Origin: an uncultured Verrucomicrobiales bacterium
GTDB taxonomy: Bacteria; Verrucomicrobiota; Verrucomicrobiia; Verrucomicrobiales; DEV007
Assembly (NCBI GenBank): GCA_943789025.1
Contig: CALSSN010000021.1
Location: 19,137 to 83,136 of the forward strand
DNA: 64,000 nt
Direction: 5' to 3'
The position numbers and the translations under genes are program-made. Below are positions 37,183 to 46,864 of this stretch, piece by piece. The first letter of the stretch is position 1. Each line of letters opens with the position of its first letter. Under the pieces are notes generated by a model. That model was not told the DNA's origin. It did no database searches and was given only the letters and a program-made list of their open reading frames with translations.

Positions 37183-40100
37183 ATGAATTCCGCAACATCT
37201 TCACCAACTTCCAGGAGAGAAAAATTGAAGGCGCTTCTCCTTCGCTCGCACCTCATGGTTGGTCTGATAGGGTTTGGGCTGCTTGGACTTGTGCTGATTT
37301 CCATGCTCTTCATGCAGGCGCAGACGACGGGCGTGGCACAGGCCGATGCTCCCATGGCGGAGGCTTCGCGCCAGCTACTGGAGGGGCTGGAACAGTCGCA
37401 GGCGAACCTCTGGGGGTGGCTGGCGACGGCCGACACTCAGTTTCGCAGTAATCTGGAACAGAACTGGAAAGATCAGATCAACCCCGCCATGGCACGGCTG
37501 GAGGCACTGACCCGAAAGCAGGAGGGAGAGGCGGTGGCTTCGGTCCCTGAGGCGAGAGAACTCCTGATCGATTTGAAGAAAAGCCACGATCGGGTTGCAG
37601 ATCTGGCGCATTCCCCGGAAAACGAGCCAGCACAACTCCTGTTCGATGAAAGTCTCGAAGCTTTGGTGGAAAAAATCCGCCGCTCCGACCCCGCTGGCAT
37701 TGATGGCGCGGAGCAGATCGGTGGCCAGAAAGGATCTGACAGGTTCCAGAAATCACTCCTTGCTCTCCACGGGTTCTTTGCCCTCGGCCACGCGGAGCTT
37801 CACAAGTTTGTGCAGACCGGAAGTGAGGAGGCGGAGATGGCTTTCCAAGCGCAGATGCAGCGTGTTCAAGAGCACCTGGAACTGCTGCTGGCCGCTGATG
37901 GAGCGACCTCTGTTCCTGCTCAGCGGGCGGCGCTTGGGCAGCTCGAGCTGGCTTCTGCAGAATATCTGAAGCAAGCCGAAGAGGTCATACGGCTGCGAGG
38001 AAAAGAGGATTGGAACATGGCGCAGTTTCTCATGCGTGAGGAGGCGCTTCCGAGAGCAGGTGAGGCTTCGGAATTTTTTGGCAGGCTTGCGAGCAAGACA
38101 AGCGCAAAACTTACCAGAGAGACCGAGAAAATCGAGGCCTTCAGCAATCAGATCTTTATCGTGGCGTGCTTCTTGATTGTGCTCCTCGCCGCAGCGGCAT
38201 GGATGCTCTCCAAACGTGGCGCAAAGCGCGTCCTCGATCCGATCAATAACCTTTCTGACGCGATCCGCAGGATGGCGAAGGGAGAACTGAGCGAGGACAT
38301 CCCGATCGTCAATGATGATGAGTTAGGCGCCTTGACCGAGTCATTCAACCGCATGCGTTCCTCGCTCGCGGGTGCAGAGGAGGTGCTCAGGCGGCGTGAG
38401 GAAGAATTGCGGACAATGATCGAGTCCTCTCCCAGCGGCATGATCATGACCGATGAAAACGGGATCATCACGATGCTGAACAAGTCTGCTGCCGCCCTCT
38501 TTGCTTACCCCACCGACGAACTGCTCGGCCAGCCGGTCGAACTCCTTGTGCCGGACAGCGTGCGTGGTCACCATCACAAGCTTCGTGCCGGCTATATGGC
38601 CCACCCGGAGGTGCGTGCGATGGGCGCAGGCCGGGACCTTTGCGGCCGGCGCAAGGACGGTACTGAGGTCCCAATTGAGATCGGCTTGAATCCGATCCGG
38701 ACCCAGGAGGGACTCAGCATTCTGGTCGGGATCGTTGATCTGACTGAACGCCAGCGGGCCAAGCAGCTTCTGGAGTGGCAGGCCACGGAAGCGAGGATCC
38801 TGCACCGTTCGGTTTCGCTCACCTCAGCAAAAAATACCTTCAAAGGCTCGCTTGGCCTCTGTGTCGATGAAGTGTGCAACATCCTTGGCTGGCCGCTGGG
38901 GCATGTGTATCTCCCGGCAGAAGACGGATCCGGGTTGGGATCCGCAAAAATCTGGCATGTCGATGAGAGCACCAATAGTTACTCGAGGTTTCGGAAGCTC
39001 ACCGAGGAGACCTCATTCGCACCTGGCTTCGGGCTTCCCGGAAGAATCTTCGCGTCGGCAGAGCCCTCCTGGATCACTGACGTACGCGAAGATGCCAACT
39101 TTCCGCGCGGAGAGATCTGTAAAGAGGTTGGGATCGTCAGTGCCTTCGGATTCCCGGTGATGATGGCAAGCCAGGTTGTGGCGGTGCTCGAATTTTTCTC
39201 CGCCGAGCGGCGCGAGCCGGATGCGAATATTCTCGCCCTCGCCAAGACCATTGGTGATCAGGTGGGCAGGGTCCTCGCCCGCCAGAGAACTCAAGAGCAG
39301 CTCAGGATCGCCAAGGAGGAAGCGGAGGGGGCGAATCGCGCGAAAAGCGAATTCCTTGCCACCATGAGTCATGAGATTCGCACCCCGATGAACGGAATCA
39401 TGGGAATGACCGAGTTGCTGCTCGTCACGCGCTTAACTAAAGAACAGAAAGAATACCTCAATCTGATCAATCAATCTGCCGAGGCGCTCCTCACTGTGAT
39501 CAATGATATCCTTGATTTTTCGAAGATCGAAGCAGGCAAGCTCGATCTCAGCTACTACGACTTCGATTTACGGGACTCACTTGGCGACACCCTGCAGAGC
39601 CTGGGATTTCGTGCGGCGGAAAAGAACCTCGAGCTCATCTACCAGGTTCATCCCGAGGTTCCAGACCGTCTCGTGGGCGATCTCGGGAGGCTCCGGCAGA
39701 TCCTCGTGAACCTTGTCGGGAATGCCCTCAAGTTCACGGAAAAAGGAGAGATACTCGTCAACGTCGAACTCGAGTCCCGAACAGAGGACCGGGTTTCGCT
39801 TCACTTTGTTGTCAAAGACACCGGAATTGGGATTTCGCGCGAAAAGCAAGAGACTATTTTCGAGTCGTTTACCCAGGCGGAGAGCACCACCGCGCGCACC
39901 TACGGGGGGACCGGGTTGGGCTTGGCAATCTCTCGAAAGTTGATCAGTCTGATGCAGGGGAAAATGTGGCTGGAGAGCGAACTGGGGGAGGGTAGCACCT
40001 TCCATTTCACCTTGCTTCTCGGGCTATGTGATGATGATTCGTCGGAAGGTCGAGCGGCTCCCGAGACGCTCTATGGCCTTCCGGTTCTCGTCGTGGATGA

Positions 40101-41280
40101 TAACGAAACGAACAGTCGAATCCTCCGTGAGATGCTGCTGAGCTGGGAAATGACCCCAACGGTAGTCAACAGTGGGGCGGAGGCAATGAAGACCCTGGAG
40201 GCATCTTTTGCCGCCGCTCGCCCGGCGCGACTCATCCTGCTGGACTTCATGATGCCGGGGATGGATGGCATGGCGGTGGCTGCCGCGGTTCGGGATCGCT
40301 ACGGGAAAGATGCTCCTGAGATTCTAATCCTCACCTCAGCCGGGGAGCTTCCGGCCAAAAAAGATCTTCTCGAGCTCGGGGTAGAAAGGGTTCTCAGCAA
40401 GCCAATCAAGCAATCGGATCTCCTCGATGCCATTACGCGGGTCTTTGCCAATGCCAGCCGAGACGAAAAGGGCGATTCCGCTGCAATCGCGGCGCGGCCC
40501 GAACACGTGGCTCCGATGCGGGTGCTGCTGGTGGAGGACGGCCGGGTGAATCAGATGGTCGCCATCCGATTACTCGAAGGGCGCGGTCACTCAGTGGCTC
40601 TGGCCCATAACGGCAGGGAGGCGGTCGAGATGTCGGAAACAGAAAGTTTTGACGCAGTCCTGATGGATGTCCAGATGCCGGAGATGGATGGATTTGAGGC
40701 CACCAGAGCAATTCGAGACCGCGAAGCGATCTCAGGCGGACATCTCCCCATCATCGCCATGACGGCTAACGCCATGCGGGGTGCACGGGAAGAGTGCTTC
40801 GCAGCCGGAATGGATGCCTACGTGGCAAAACCCGTACGTTCCTCCGAACTCTTTGCGATTCTGGAGCGCTGCGCTGTGGATGCAGGTGAGGACGAAGATA
40901 TCTCCGATGGAGGGTCTGGCGAGGAGCGGTCAGAAAAAGAGATTTTTGTCCCCGAAGAGTTCAGGAAACATGTGGGAGAAAGTGATTTGATGCGACAGCT
41001 GATTACTATGTTTGACGAGGAATCCGAAGAATTGATGACTACGCTGGAAGAGGCAGCGACGGGCGGTGGCAGCGAGGAAGTTCAGAGGGCTGCACATGCT
41101 TTCAAGGGCATGTTGGGTAACTTCGGAGCACCTCGCGCACTTGCCGCCGCGACCCGGATCGATGCCCGGGCTCAGGCCGAGGACCTTCAAAGCGCGCGTG
41201 CCGCTCTCCCCGATTTGAAGAAAGCGGTCGAAGAACTTGGGCGCGCCTTGAAAAAATTTGCTGCGATGCTCCCGAGCTGA
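37183..41280 (+). CDS. Hybrid sensor histidine kinase: HAMP-PAS-GAF-HisKA-HATPase-REC-REC-HPt
   Basis: A 1365-residue membrane phosphorelay kinase. TM1 is at residues ~23-45, followed by a ~280-residue helical periplasmic sensor, then TM2 (~325-345), HAMP, a PAS domain (~408-520) and a GAF domain (~550-705). HisKA has [10 protein letters not shown] with H730. HATPase boxes are [18 protein letters not shown] and [10 protein letters not shown]. Two receiver domains follow, with phospho-Asp D1021 ([11 protein letters not shown]) and D1162 ([11 protein letters not shown]), and a C-terminal HPt with H1305 ([13 protein letters not shown]). All catalytic residues are present. No partner is in its own operon, but a Ser/Thr kinase and a lone receiver lie downstream on the same strand. 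Confidence 0.95.
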   Translation: MNSATSSPTSRREKLKALLLRSHLMVGLIGFGLLGLVLISMLFMQAQTTGVAQADAPMAEASRQLLEGLEQSQANLWGWLATADTQFRSNLEQNWKDQINPAMARLEALTRKQEGEAVASVPEARELLIDLKKSHDRVADLAHSPENEPAQLLFDESLEALVEKIRRSDPAGIDGAEQIGGQKGSDRFQKSLLALHGFFALGHAELHKFVQTGSEEAEMAFQAQMQRVQEHLELLLAADGATSVPAQRAALGQLELASAEYLKQAEEVIRLRGKEDWNMAQFLMREEALPRAGEASEFFGRLASKTSAKLTRETEKIEAFSNQIFIVACFLIVLLAAAAWMLSKRGAKRVLDPINNLSDAIRRMAKGELSEDIPIVNDDELGALTESFNRMRSSLAGAEEVLRRREEELRTMIESSPSGMIMTDENGIITMLNKSAAALFAYPTDELLGQPVELLVPDSVRGHHHKLRAGYMAHPEVRAMGAGRDLCGRRKDGTEVPIEIGLNPIRTQEGLSILVGIVDLTERQRAKQLLEWQATEARILHRSVSLTSAKNTFKGSLGLCVDEVCNILGWPLGHVYLPAEDGSGLGSAKIWHVDESTNSYSRFRKLTEETSFAPGFGLPGRIFASAEPSWITDVREDANFPRGEICKEVGIVSAFGFPVMMASQVVAVLEFFSAERREPDANILALAKTIGDQVGRVLARQRTQEQLRIAKEEAEGANRAKSEFLATMSHEIRTPMNGIMGMTELLLVTRLTKEQKEYLNLINQSAEALLTVINDILDFSKIEAGKLDLSYYDFDLRDSLGDTLQSLGFRAAEKNLELIYQVHPEVPDRLVGDLGRLRQILVNLVGNALKFTEKGEILVNVELESRTEDRVSLHFVVKDTGIGISREKQETIFESFTQAESTTARTYGGTGLGLAISRKLISLMQGKMWLESELGEGSTFHFTLLLGLCDDDSSEGRAAPETLYGLPVLVVDDNETNSRILREMLLSWEMTPTVVNSGAEAMKTLEASFAAARPARLILLDFMMPGMDGMAVAAAVRDRYGKDAPEILILTSAGELPAKKDLLELGVERVLSKPIKQSDLLDAITRVFANASRDEKGDSAAIAARPEHVAPMRVLLVEDGRVNQMVAIRLLEGRGHSVALAHNGREAVEMSETESFDAVLMDVQMPEMDGFEATRAIRDREAISGGHLPIIAMTANAMRGAREECFAAGMDAYVAKPVRSSELFAILERCAVDAGEDEDISDGGSGEERSEKEIFVPEEFRKHVGESDLMRQLITMFDEESEELMTTLEEAATGGGSEEVQRAAHAFKGMLGNFGAPRALAAATRIDARAQAEDLQSARAALPDLKKAVEELGRALKKFAAMLPS

Positions 41281-41609
41281 AGAGTGCTATCGCAAGATGC
41301 ACTTGTCTGCGCGGATGTCTGAGACATGGTGCAGAGAATCCTCTTTCTGCCATCGGCAGAAAGGGTGAAGTTCTCTTAGCGCAGGAGTTTTTGATGGCTT
41401 GCTGGATTCCTCAGCTTGTATTAAAATTAAGATAGTTAATGACCATGGCGGCTCTTTTGATGTTCTCGAAAATTGTGGGTTTCGTATTTCATCCGGCAAC
41501 CGTTTCACCTGAATTCGCTTCGATGCGGACCCGTGGGGCGTATGCTATAGAATACTTTCATGCCTGAGGACATTCCGCCATTCGAGGAATTCTCCCAAGT
41601 TAATCCCTG
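41281..41609. other. Intergenic gap with a 9-bp hairpin
   Basis: At 41343-41363 CTTTCTGCC-ATC-GGCAGAAAG forms a 9-bp stem with a 3-base loop, 62 bases after the histidine-kinase stop; there is no T-run after it, so terminator function is doubtful. Near 41550 a TATAGAAT-like element could be a -10 box for the following kinase gene, without a good -35. No gene is seen. Confidence 0.4.
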
Positions 41610-42785
41610 ATGAGTAATCGATACAAGATTTTAGAGGAAATAGGTCAGGGTGGCCTTGGCACTATTTTTAAGGCGTATGACACCCAGCTGGGACGCGAAG
41701 TGGCCATCAAGCGAGTGCTCCCTGCCTCCAATAAGGGAGAAGCTTTGGCAAACACGAACTTACTTGCAGAGGCAAAAACTCTCTCAACCCTGAAACACCC
41801 AAACATCGTTACCATTCACGATGTCGCCGAAGATGAGCAGGGACCATTTATCGTGATGGAACTCCTCGAAGGCGAGACCCTCGATGACATCATCGAGCGT
41901 GGATCGCTGGGAACGAAAGATTTTGAGGCCTTGGCTTCGCAGACATTGGAAGGGCTGGTGGCAGCGCAGGCGCGCGGCTTTCTCCACCGGGATTTAAAGC
42001 CCGCCAACATCATGCTGGTGTGGCTTCCCAGCGGAAAATTTCAGGCCAAGATTCTGGACTTCGGATTGGCCAGTTTTTCAGAGAAACCCATGGTGCAGAC
42101 GGTTGATTATTCGGATTCGATTTTTGGTTCAATCTACTTCATGGCTCCTGAGCAATTTGAGCGATTGCCTATAGATTCCCGGACAGACCTTTACTCGCTG
42201 GGCACTATTTTCTACTTTGCGTTGACCGGACGCTACGCGTTCTGGGGAGAAACTCCGTCCGTGGTGATGGCGATGCATCTGAATCATAAATTCACGCCGC
42301 TTGCGGAGTTGCGTCCGGATCTTTCAAAATCGACCTGCGCATGGGTGGAAGGTCTGTTTGCACGGAATATGGATGACCGCCCTGCCGATGCTCAGAAAGC
42401 ATTGGACGCCTGGATGATCGGTCCGGTGATCGACGAGAGCCAGTTACGAGACGTCACAAGTGGTGACCTGGAGGTCGCAGGAGAAGTCTTTCACGATTTC
42501 CTCGATGAGACAGAGCCTCTTCGCAAGCAGCTGCGAATGAAGTTAGAGTCCGGGCATGGCTTGGAAGCTACAAAATTAGCCCGCGACATTCGGGGCACAG
42601 CAGCGACCCTGGGCTACACAGAGATCATTTCAATCACCTCGGAGATTGAAAAGAATGCGCTCAAAAACCCCGCTGATTGCCTGATTGTCAACGAGGGATT
42701 TGCCCCGGCCCTGACGCGGCTTAAAGAAGCGATGAGCAAATTGGACTGGGGAAAAAGAACACTGGAAAGTGAGGAGAAGGCTTGA
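41610..42785 (+). CDS. Serine/threonine protein kinase with C-terminal degenerate HPt-like domain
   Basis: Residues ~5-265 are a Hanks-type kinase with all key residues: glycine loop IGQGGLGTIF, K34 in VAIKRVL, H126-R127-D128 in FLHRDLKPANIM, D150-F151-G152 and APE at 179-181. From about residue 285 a helical domain follows that aligns with HPt domains (TKLARDIRGTAATLGYTEI against the usual AHxLKGSAxxLG), but the phospho-accepting histidine is R325. It is cytoplasmic, with no membrane segment. The gene overlaps the next one, a lone response regulator, by one base (TGATG), so the pair is translationally coupled. I infer that the HPt-like part docks a receiver domain without carrying phosphate. 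Confidence 0.9.
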   Translation: MSNRYKILEEIGQGGLGTIFKAYDTQLGREVAIKRVLPASNKGEALANTNLLAEAKTLSTLKHPNIVTIHDVAEDEQGPFIVMELLEGETLDDIIERGSLGTKDFEALASQTLEGLVAAQARGFLHRDLKPANIMLVWLPSGKFQAKILDFGLASFSEKPMVQTVDYSDSIFGSIYFMAPEQFERLPIDSRTDLYSLGTIFYFALTGRYAFWGETPSVVMAMHLNHKFTPLAELRPDLSKSTCAWVEGLFARNMDDRPADAQKALDAWMIGPVIDESQLRDVTSGDLEVAGEVFHDFLDETEPLRKQLRMKLESGHGLEATKLARDIRGTAATLGYTEIISITSEIEKNALKNPADCLIVNEGFAPALTRLKEAMSKLDWGKRTLESEEKA

Positions 42786-43201
42786 TGATTGCTCCGAAGA
42801 TACTCGTTGTGGATGATGGCAAGGTGATCCGGCTCGTCATCAAACGGAAGCTCCAAGAGATGGGTTATGAGGTGACGGCAGTTGCGGGCGGGCGCGAAGC
42901 TCTTGAGGCAATCGAAAAAGACATGTTTGACCTCGTCCTCCTCGATGTTTCCATGCCTGAGATCAGCGGGATGGAAGTGCTGGTCAGGATCCGCAAGACC
43001 CACAGTGCGACCTGGCTTCCGGTCATCATGGTGACAGCAAATGAGGAAGATGAAGACGTCATCCGCGCCTTTGATCTGGGCGCCAGCGATTATGTGACCA
43101 AGCCGATCAAATTCCCTGTTTTAAGGGCTCGGATTAAAACTCAGATCAAGCTGAAAATGCTCAATGAGGAACTGGAAAACTTTACCAGCGAAGGCGGCTG
43201 A
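42785..43201 (+). CDS. Single-domain response regulator (CheY-like receiver)
   Basis: The 138-residue product is a receiver domain with acidic pocket D10-D11, phospho-acceptor D54 (LVLLDVSMPEISG), the switch Thr in IMVTANEED and the conserved Lys in DYVTKPIKF. A short helical tail (LKMLNEELENF) follows; there is no output domain. The ATG at 42785 overlaps the kinase stop codon. It probably receives phosphate from a hybrid kinase such as the one upstream and talks to the Ser/Thr kinase through the HPt-like domain, but this is inference. Confidence 0.92.
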   Translation: MIAPKILVVDDGKVIRLVIKRKLQEMGYEVTAVAGGREALEAIEKDMFDLVLLDVSMPEISGMEVLVRIRKTHSATWLPVIMVTANEEDEDVIRAFDLGASDYVTKPIKFPVLRARIKTQIKLKMLNEELENFTSEGG

Positions 43202-43273
43202 CGGGTTGTCACCGGAAAGACAGACTGCCGGGATTTTGCCTGGGCACGATGCAGAGAACTCGGAGAATAGAGA

Positions 43274-43573
43274 ATGTTTGAAGACGTGAGCGCGTTTTTG
43301 GAGTCTGCACGCGAAGATTCTTCTCCTCCCGAGAATCTGTCCCCTGAAGCGGAGGCGGTCTGGCACGCGAAGGCTGGGAATTGGGAGGCCAGTCATGGCA
43401 TTGCTCAGGACCTCCCGGGAAGCGTGGGTTGCTGGATTCACGCCCACCTCCACCTGATGGAAGGTGACCGGGGAAACGCAAGCTACTGGTATGGGCGGGC
43501 CGGCAGGCCGGCACGCGCCCCCGAAGACTTGGAGGACGAGTGGCTGGAGTTGGCTCGGGCTGCCCTTGCCTGA
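43274..43573 (+). CDS. Small conserved hypothetical protein
   Basis: The 99-residue protein is acidic and rich in Trp and His (EAVWHAKAGNWEASHGIAQ, then CWIHAHLHLMEGDRGNASYW, ending LEDEWLELARAAL). From memory, similar short proteins occur in several phyla with the same W-H-G-D-W and YWYxRAG pattern; the helical layout suggests a TPR-like pair. A good ribosome-binding site (GGAG) precedes the ATG. It lies 72 bases after the response regulator, same strand, and may share its transcript. Function unknown. Confidence 0.75.
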   Translation: MFEDVSAFLESAREDSSPPENLSPEAEAVWHAKAGNWEASHGIAQDLPGSVGCWIHAHLHLMEGDRGNASYWYGRAGRPARAPEDLEDEWLELARAALA

Positions 43574-43643
43574 GAGCAGGCAATTACCTTCACAGAAAGA
43601 AAAAGCAGCAGCGATTGGCAGCCGGAGCTCTGCTATCCTGCCT

Positions 43644-44312
43644 TTATTTGATCATGACCGGGGTGCCTTCTTTGACGAGACGACTGAGCGTTTGTGCCGC
43701 AGTAACAGGGATTCGAATGTCACCCGAGGTCGTACCAGTACGCGTAGCAAGGCCAGCTTGAATGCTGGTCGTTCCCCCGCTGATGTGGATGACAAGGGCG
43801 ACTGGTTGCGGGCGAAAAGATGCCCCCGCCGGCATCGGGTCGCGACCTCGATCGACATCTTTCACGAGAATGTTTCCAGTTGCCGCCAGGAAGACACCCC
43901 GGTGAGGAATCTGCTCGTTCGCCGTCACTGCCGTGATCTTGAACTGCCCTTTCGGAGTTCGCGAGACCGGGTTCCCTGAGGCGATCGGGCAGATCATGGC
44001 TGCGCCTTTGCCGACGAGGAGGCGGAGTTCCTGTTTAGCAAGGATGACCTCAATGCTTACGTTATCATCTGAGGCAGTAGCTAGAATTTCCTCGTTGAGT
44101 ATTGTGAGTCGATCCGCCGAGAGAAGTTCCCAGATGCGTGCAACTTCCGGATCCATGGGAGCTTGTTCTCCGACTTGATCTGGCTCGCTTGCGCCCGCCG
44201 AGGAAAGGATGCCACACCCAAGAGCGAAACCCATCAGAGGGAGAAGCACGATCTTGATACTGCAGATGAATGGTTCCAGACTGAGACTGTTTCGTAGATG
44301 ATTGATTCTCAC
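43644..44312 (-). CDS. L,D-transpeptidase-like protein lacking the catalytic motif
   Basis: The 222-residue protein has an N-terminal signal (with LGC near residue 33, possibly a lipobox, or cleavage after SAGA), then a YkuD-like domain. The strand SIEVILAKQELRLLVGKG, the loop ASGNPVSRTPKGQFKI and the end LSRLVKEGTPVMI match the family. In active enzymes an HxnSHGC motif carries the nucleophile; here H176 remains but the later segment reads TGTTSGDIRI, so both the second His and the Cys are lost (D198 replaces Cys). Peptidoglycan cross-linking is therefore unlikely; a binding role is possible. It starts with GTG and overlaps the divergent next gene by 15 bases. Confidence 0.75.
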   Translation of the reverse strand: MRINHLRNSLSLEPFICSIKIVLLPLMGFALGCGILSSAGASEPDQVGEQAPMDPEVARIWELLSADRLTILNEEILATASDDNVSIEVILAKQELRLLVGKGAAMICPIASGNPVSRTPKGQFKITAVTANEQIPHRGVFLAATGNILVKDVDRGRDPMPAGASFRPQPVALVIHISGGTTSIQAGLATRTGTTSGDIRIPVTAAQTLSRLVKEGTPVMIK

Positions 44313-46634
44313 TTATCCATCCACTCTTCCGGATCTGCAAGCAAGGCAACGCAGTTGCTTTTCGCGGGACAGCAGGGTGGTCGCTTCTGGGCGCTGCTGA
44401 TTCTGGTTGTGATTTCGGCTGGTTTCTCGGGCACCACAGCAAGGGCGGATATCAAGACGGCACCGAACAAAAAAATCGACAAGGCACGCCAGGAAAAGTT
44501 CGTGCCAGTCCCAGTTGCAGTTGATACAAAAGTGATTCGTGGATCGATGGTCGAATTCATTGTGCGGGCTCCGACAGCTTCCTCCAAGCGCGTCGATTTT
44601 ATCGTCCGCAGCGAACCCGAGGTCGGTCGCCTGGAAGGACCAGTTCCCGTGGATGGGGACAATCATGGCTCACGCTTCGGTTACCATTGCCCGGCAGATT
44701 CCGAGATCGACCTGGTGGTCGTCGAGATTGCTGCACGCCTTCCCGGCGGGGGAGTCTCGAAGGCGGTCCCGATGCGGATTTTTATTGAGGATGCCGTGGC
44801 CATTCTCGAAACGAAGCCGAAAATGGTGCGATTTGAAAAAGCTCTTGTGGGGAATCCCACGAGGTATTCGGGAGTTGAGTTAACCAACATAGGAAACACT
44901 CCCTTCAAGGGGGGTTTTTCCTTTCCCCGCGGGTGGGGCACCCACAACCTGGACGGCGAGATCGAGATTGCGCCGGGAGAAACCCACCGCTTCGGACTTC
45001 GTTATACAGCCACCGAGGCGGGATTCGCTGATGAAGTAAGAAGGCTGCAGTCTGGGGTGGAAGAGTCAGCCCTGCACCTTGTCGCGGAGGCGATTCAGCC
45101 CATCTCGATGACGCCAGGTAAACTTGATCTGGTATGGGATGAAGGAACCCAGAGCCGGCGAGGCACCCTCAGTGTTCAAAATCGGGATGCCGAGAACCGC
45201 ACGCTTCACATCTTGGGGAGCGATCGTTTGCGGATTCCCGGATCGCTCACCATCAAACCTGGAGCGAGAAGAAAAATAGAAGTCGTCCTTCCTCCAGATG
45301 ACATTGATGCATTCTCAGGCCGGATTGTGGCGAAGTCGGGCCTGTTGCAGATCGGAGTGAGCGCCGAAGCCCATCCAACTCCTCCGCGTGTAGCCATTGT
45401 CGAGCCTGAAAACAGGGTGCTCGATTTCGGGCAGGCCATGCAGGAAGGGCGTGCCAAGGTCATGGGGATTATTTTCGAAAATTCCGGGGGAACTTCGACG
45501 CCGATCACCTTACGGCCTATTCCACCCTTCTCGGTACTCGGAGGGGAGGATGGGATGGAAGTGCTCGGGGGGGGAACCCGCCTGGTGCATATCCGGGCGG
45601 AGACCGCAACCGCAGGTCGCTTCGACCGCGTCCTCACCGCCCAGGCAGGGGGTGTCCACTTGCCTCTCAAAGTGACGTTTGAAGTCATGGCCCCCGACGC
45701 AGTGGCGATCGATACCGGGGTGCGGGGGATCGTGCTGGAGCTCAATGAACCGGAGAAGCTACTTTCTCTGGCTGCTATTCAGGAGATGGACGGGTCGTTA
45801 ATTTTCAATGATCTGGAACAGATTCCAGAGGAATTGACCAAGCGGATGGCGCAGCAGGCATTTTACGGTGTCTCGCCTTTTGACAGGCATTTCCGTGATG
45901 ATCTTCCCGAGGTTGGCGATCTTCACTTCGTTGATGCCCAAAGAAGTGCTTTCACCTTTGGCTTCGAACCGGTCAAGGGAGCGATCTCTTACGTGGTCGA
46001 AATGGGCACCGTAGTCTACCATCCGAAGTCGAAGCTTTTGACGAAAGAGTGGCGGGGGCTGAGGAAAAAGAACCTGAGGCTCTCGACCGAGCCAGGAGAG
46101 GTGCAGATCACACTCCGAGGGATTCCCAAAGGTGCAGGCAGAGAGATCCGGGTATTTGCTGTTTTCCCGGGAAAAGTAATGGGAAGGCCCTGCCCACCTG
46201 TGTTCTTCCAGACGCTCCCTCCGCTGGTGATTCCCTGGAAAACATTGGGCGTGATAATCGGGGTGGTGTTTCTCGTCCTTGGAGTCTTTGCTTACCGAAA
46301 TGCCGACGAGGTCGTCGAGGTTTTCAAAGAATGGGTTGGCAGTGCCCTCGCCAGACGCGGTCTCTCAAGGAGCAAAGAGGGCTATCGGCCTCCGGGTGGG
46401 CGAGAGGTGACAGAGGATTTTGATATCCTTCCTGCCAAGAAACGAGCGCCCAGAAAAAAGACAGACACGCAGAAACTTGACCCTGATTCGGGCATCTCCC
46501 CCCCAGTGCCGGTGAATGCGATGAGTGAGAAAAATAAAAGGAAAAAGACCGATACCCAGAAGCTTGCTCCAAAGAAAAAAGATCCGCCAGATAACAGCGA
46601 CCCGTTTACGCCGGGGGACATACCGACGCTTTAA
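44298..46634 (+). CDS. Large single-pass exported protein with Ig/FN3-like domains and a basic cytoplasmic tail
   Basis: The 778-residue protein has a signal peptide (FWALLILVVISAGFSG, ending TARA near residue 50), a long beta-rich region of Ig/ASH-like domains (ELTNIGNTPFKGGFSFPRGW; later GIIFENSGGTSTPITL), an FN3-like part near residues 550-640, one membrane helix (TLGVIIGVVFLVLGVFAY, about residues 655-672) and a ~105-residue basic tail. The tail contains RKKTDTQKL twice, a possible phosphothreonine site for the Ser/Thr kinase encoded nearby. No enzyme motif is seen. It precedes the secretin gene on the same strand with a 230-base gap, so an envelope or secretion role is plausible. Confidence 0.65.
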   Translation: MIDSHLSIHSSGSASKATQLLFAGQQGGRFWALLILVVISAGFSGTTARADIKTAPNKKIDKARQEKFVPVPVAVDTKVIRGSMVEFIVRAPTASSKRVDFIVRSEPEVGRLEGPVPVDGDNHGSRFGYHCPADSEIDLVVVEIAARLPGGGVSKAVPMRIFIEDAVAILETKPKMVRFEKALVGNPTRYSGVELTNIGNTPFKGGFSFPRGWGTHNLDGEIEIAPGETHRFGLRYTATEAGFADEVRRLQSGVEESALHLVAEAIQPISMTPGKLDLVWDEGTQSRRGTLSVQNRDAENRTLHILGSDRLRIPGSLTIKPGARRKIEVVLPPDDIDAFSGRIVAKSGLLQIGVSAEAHPTPPRVAIVEPENRVLDFGQAMQEGRAKVMGIIFENSGGTSTPITLRPIPPFSVLGGEDGMEVLGGGTRLVHIRAETATAGRFDRVLTAQAGGVHLPLKVTFEVMAPDAVAIDTGVRGIVLELNEPEKLLSLAAIQEMDGSLIFNDLEQIPEELTKRMAQQAFYGVSPFDRHFRDDLPEVGDLHFVDAQRSAFTFGFEPVKGAISYVVEMGTVVYHPKSKLLTKEWRGLRKKNLRLSTEPGEVQITLRGIPKGAGREIRVFAVFPGKVMGRPCPPVFFQTLPPLVIPWKTLGVIIGVVFLVLGVFAYRNADEVVEVFKEWVGSALARRGLSRSKEGYRPPGGREVTEDFDILPAKKRAPRKKTDTQKLDPDSGISPPVPVNAMSEKNKRKKTDTQKLAPKKKDPPDNSDPFTPGDIPTL

Positions 46635-46864
46635 CCTGGAAAAGGTTTCGTCTGAACGGCAATGCCAAGTGGCAGCTGCCCCCTCACCGATCACTACCAA
46701 CGTGAAGAACCTGCCCGTGGCGGAAGACTCTCCTTTGGTCTGTGGTTTGCGGTCTGCTCAGCGACATTTTGACTCAGACTGAGCGCCCGCAAAAACCCTT
46801 AATTTCAAGGTTACAAAGCCCCTGTTTTCGGATAGTTTAAGCTGTTTAATTTTTGTTTTACCTC

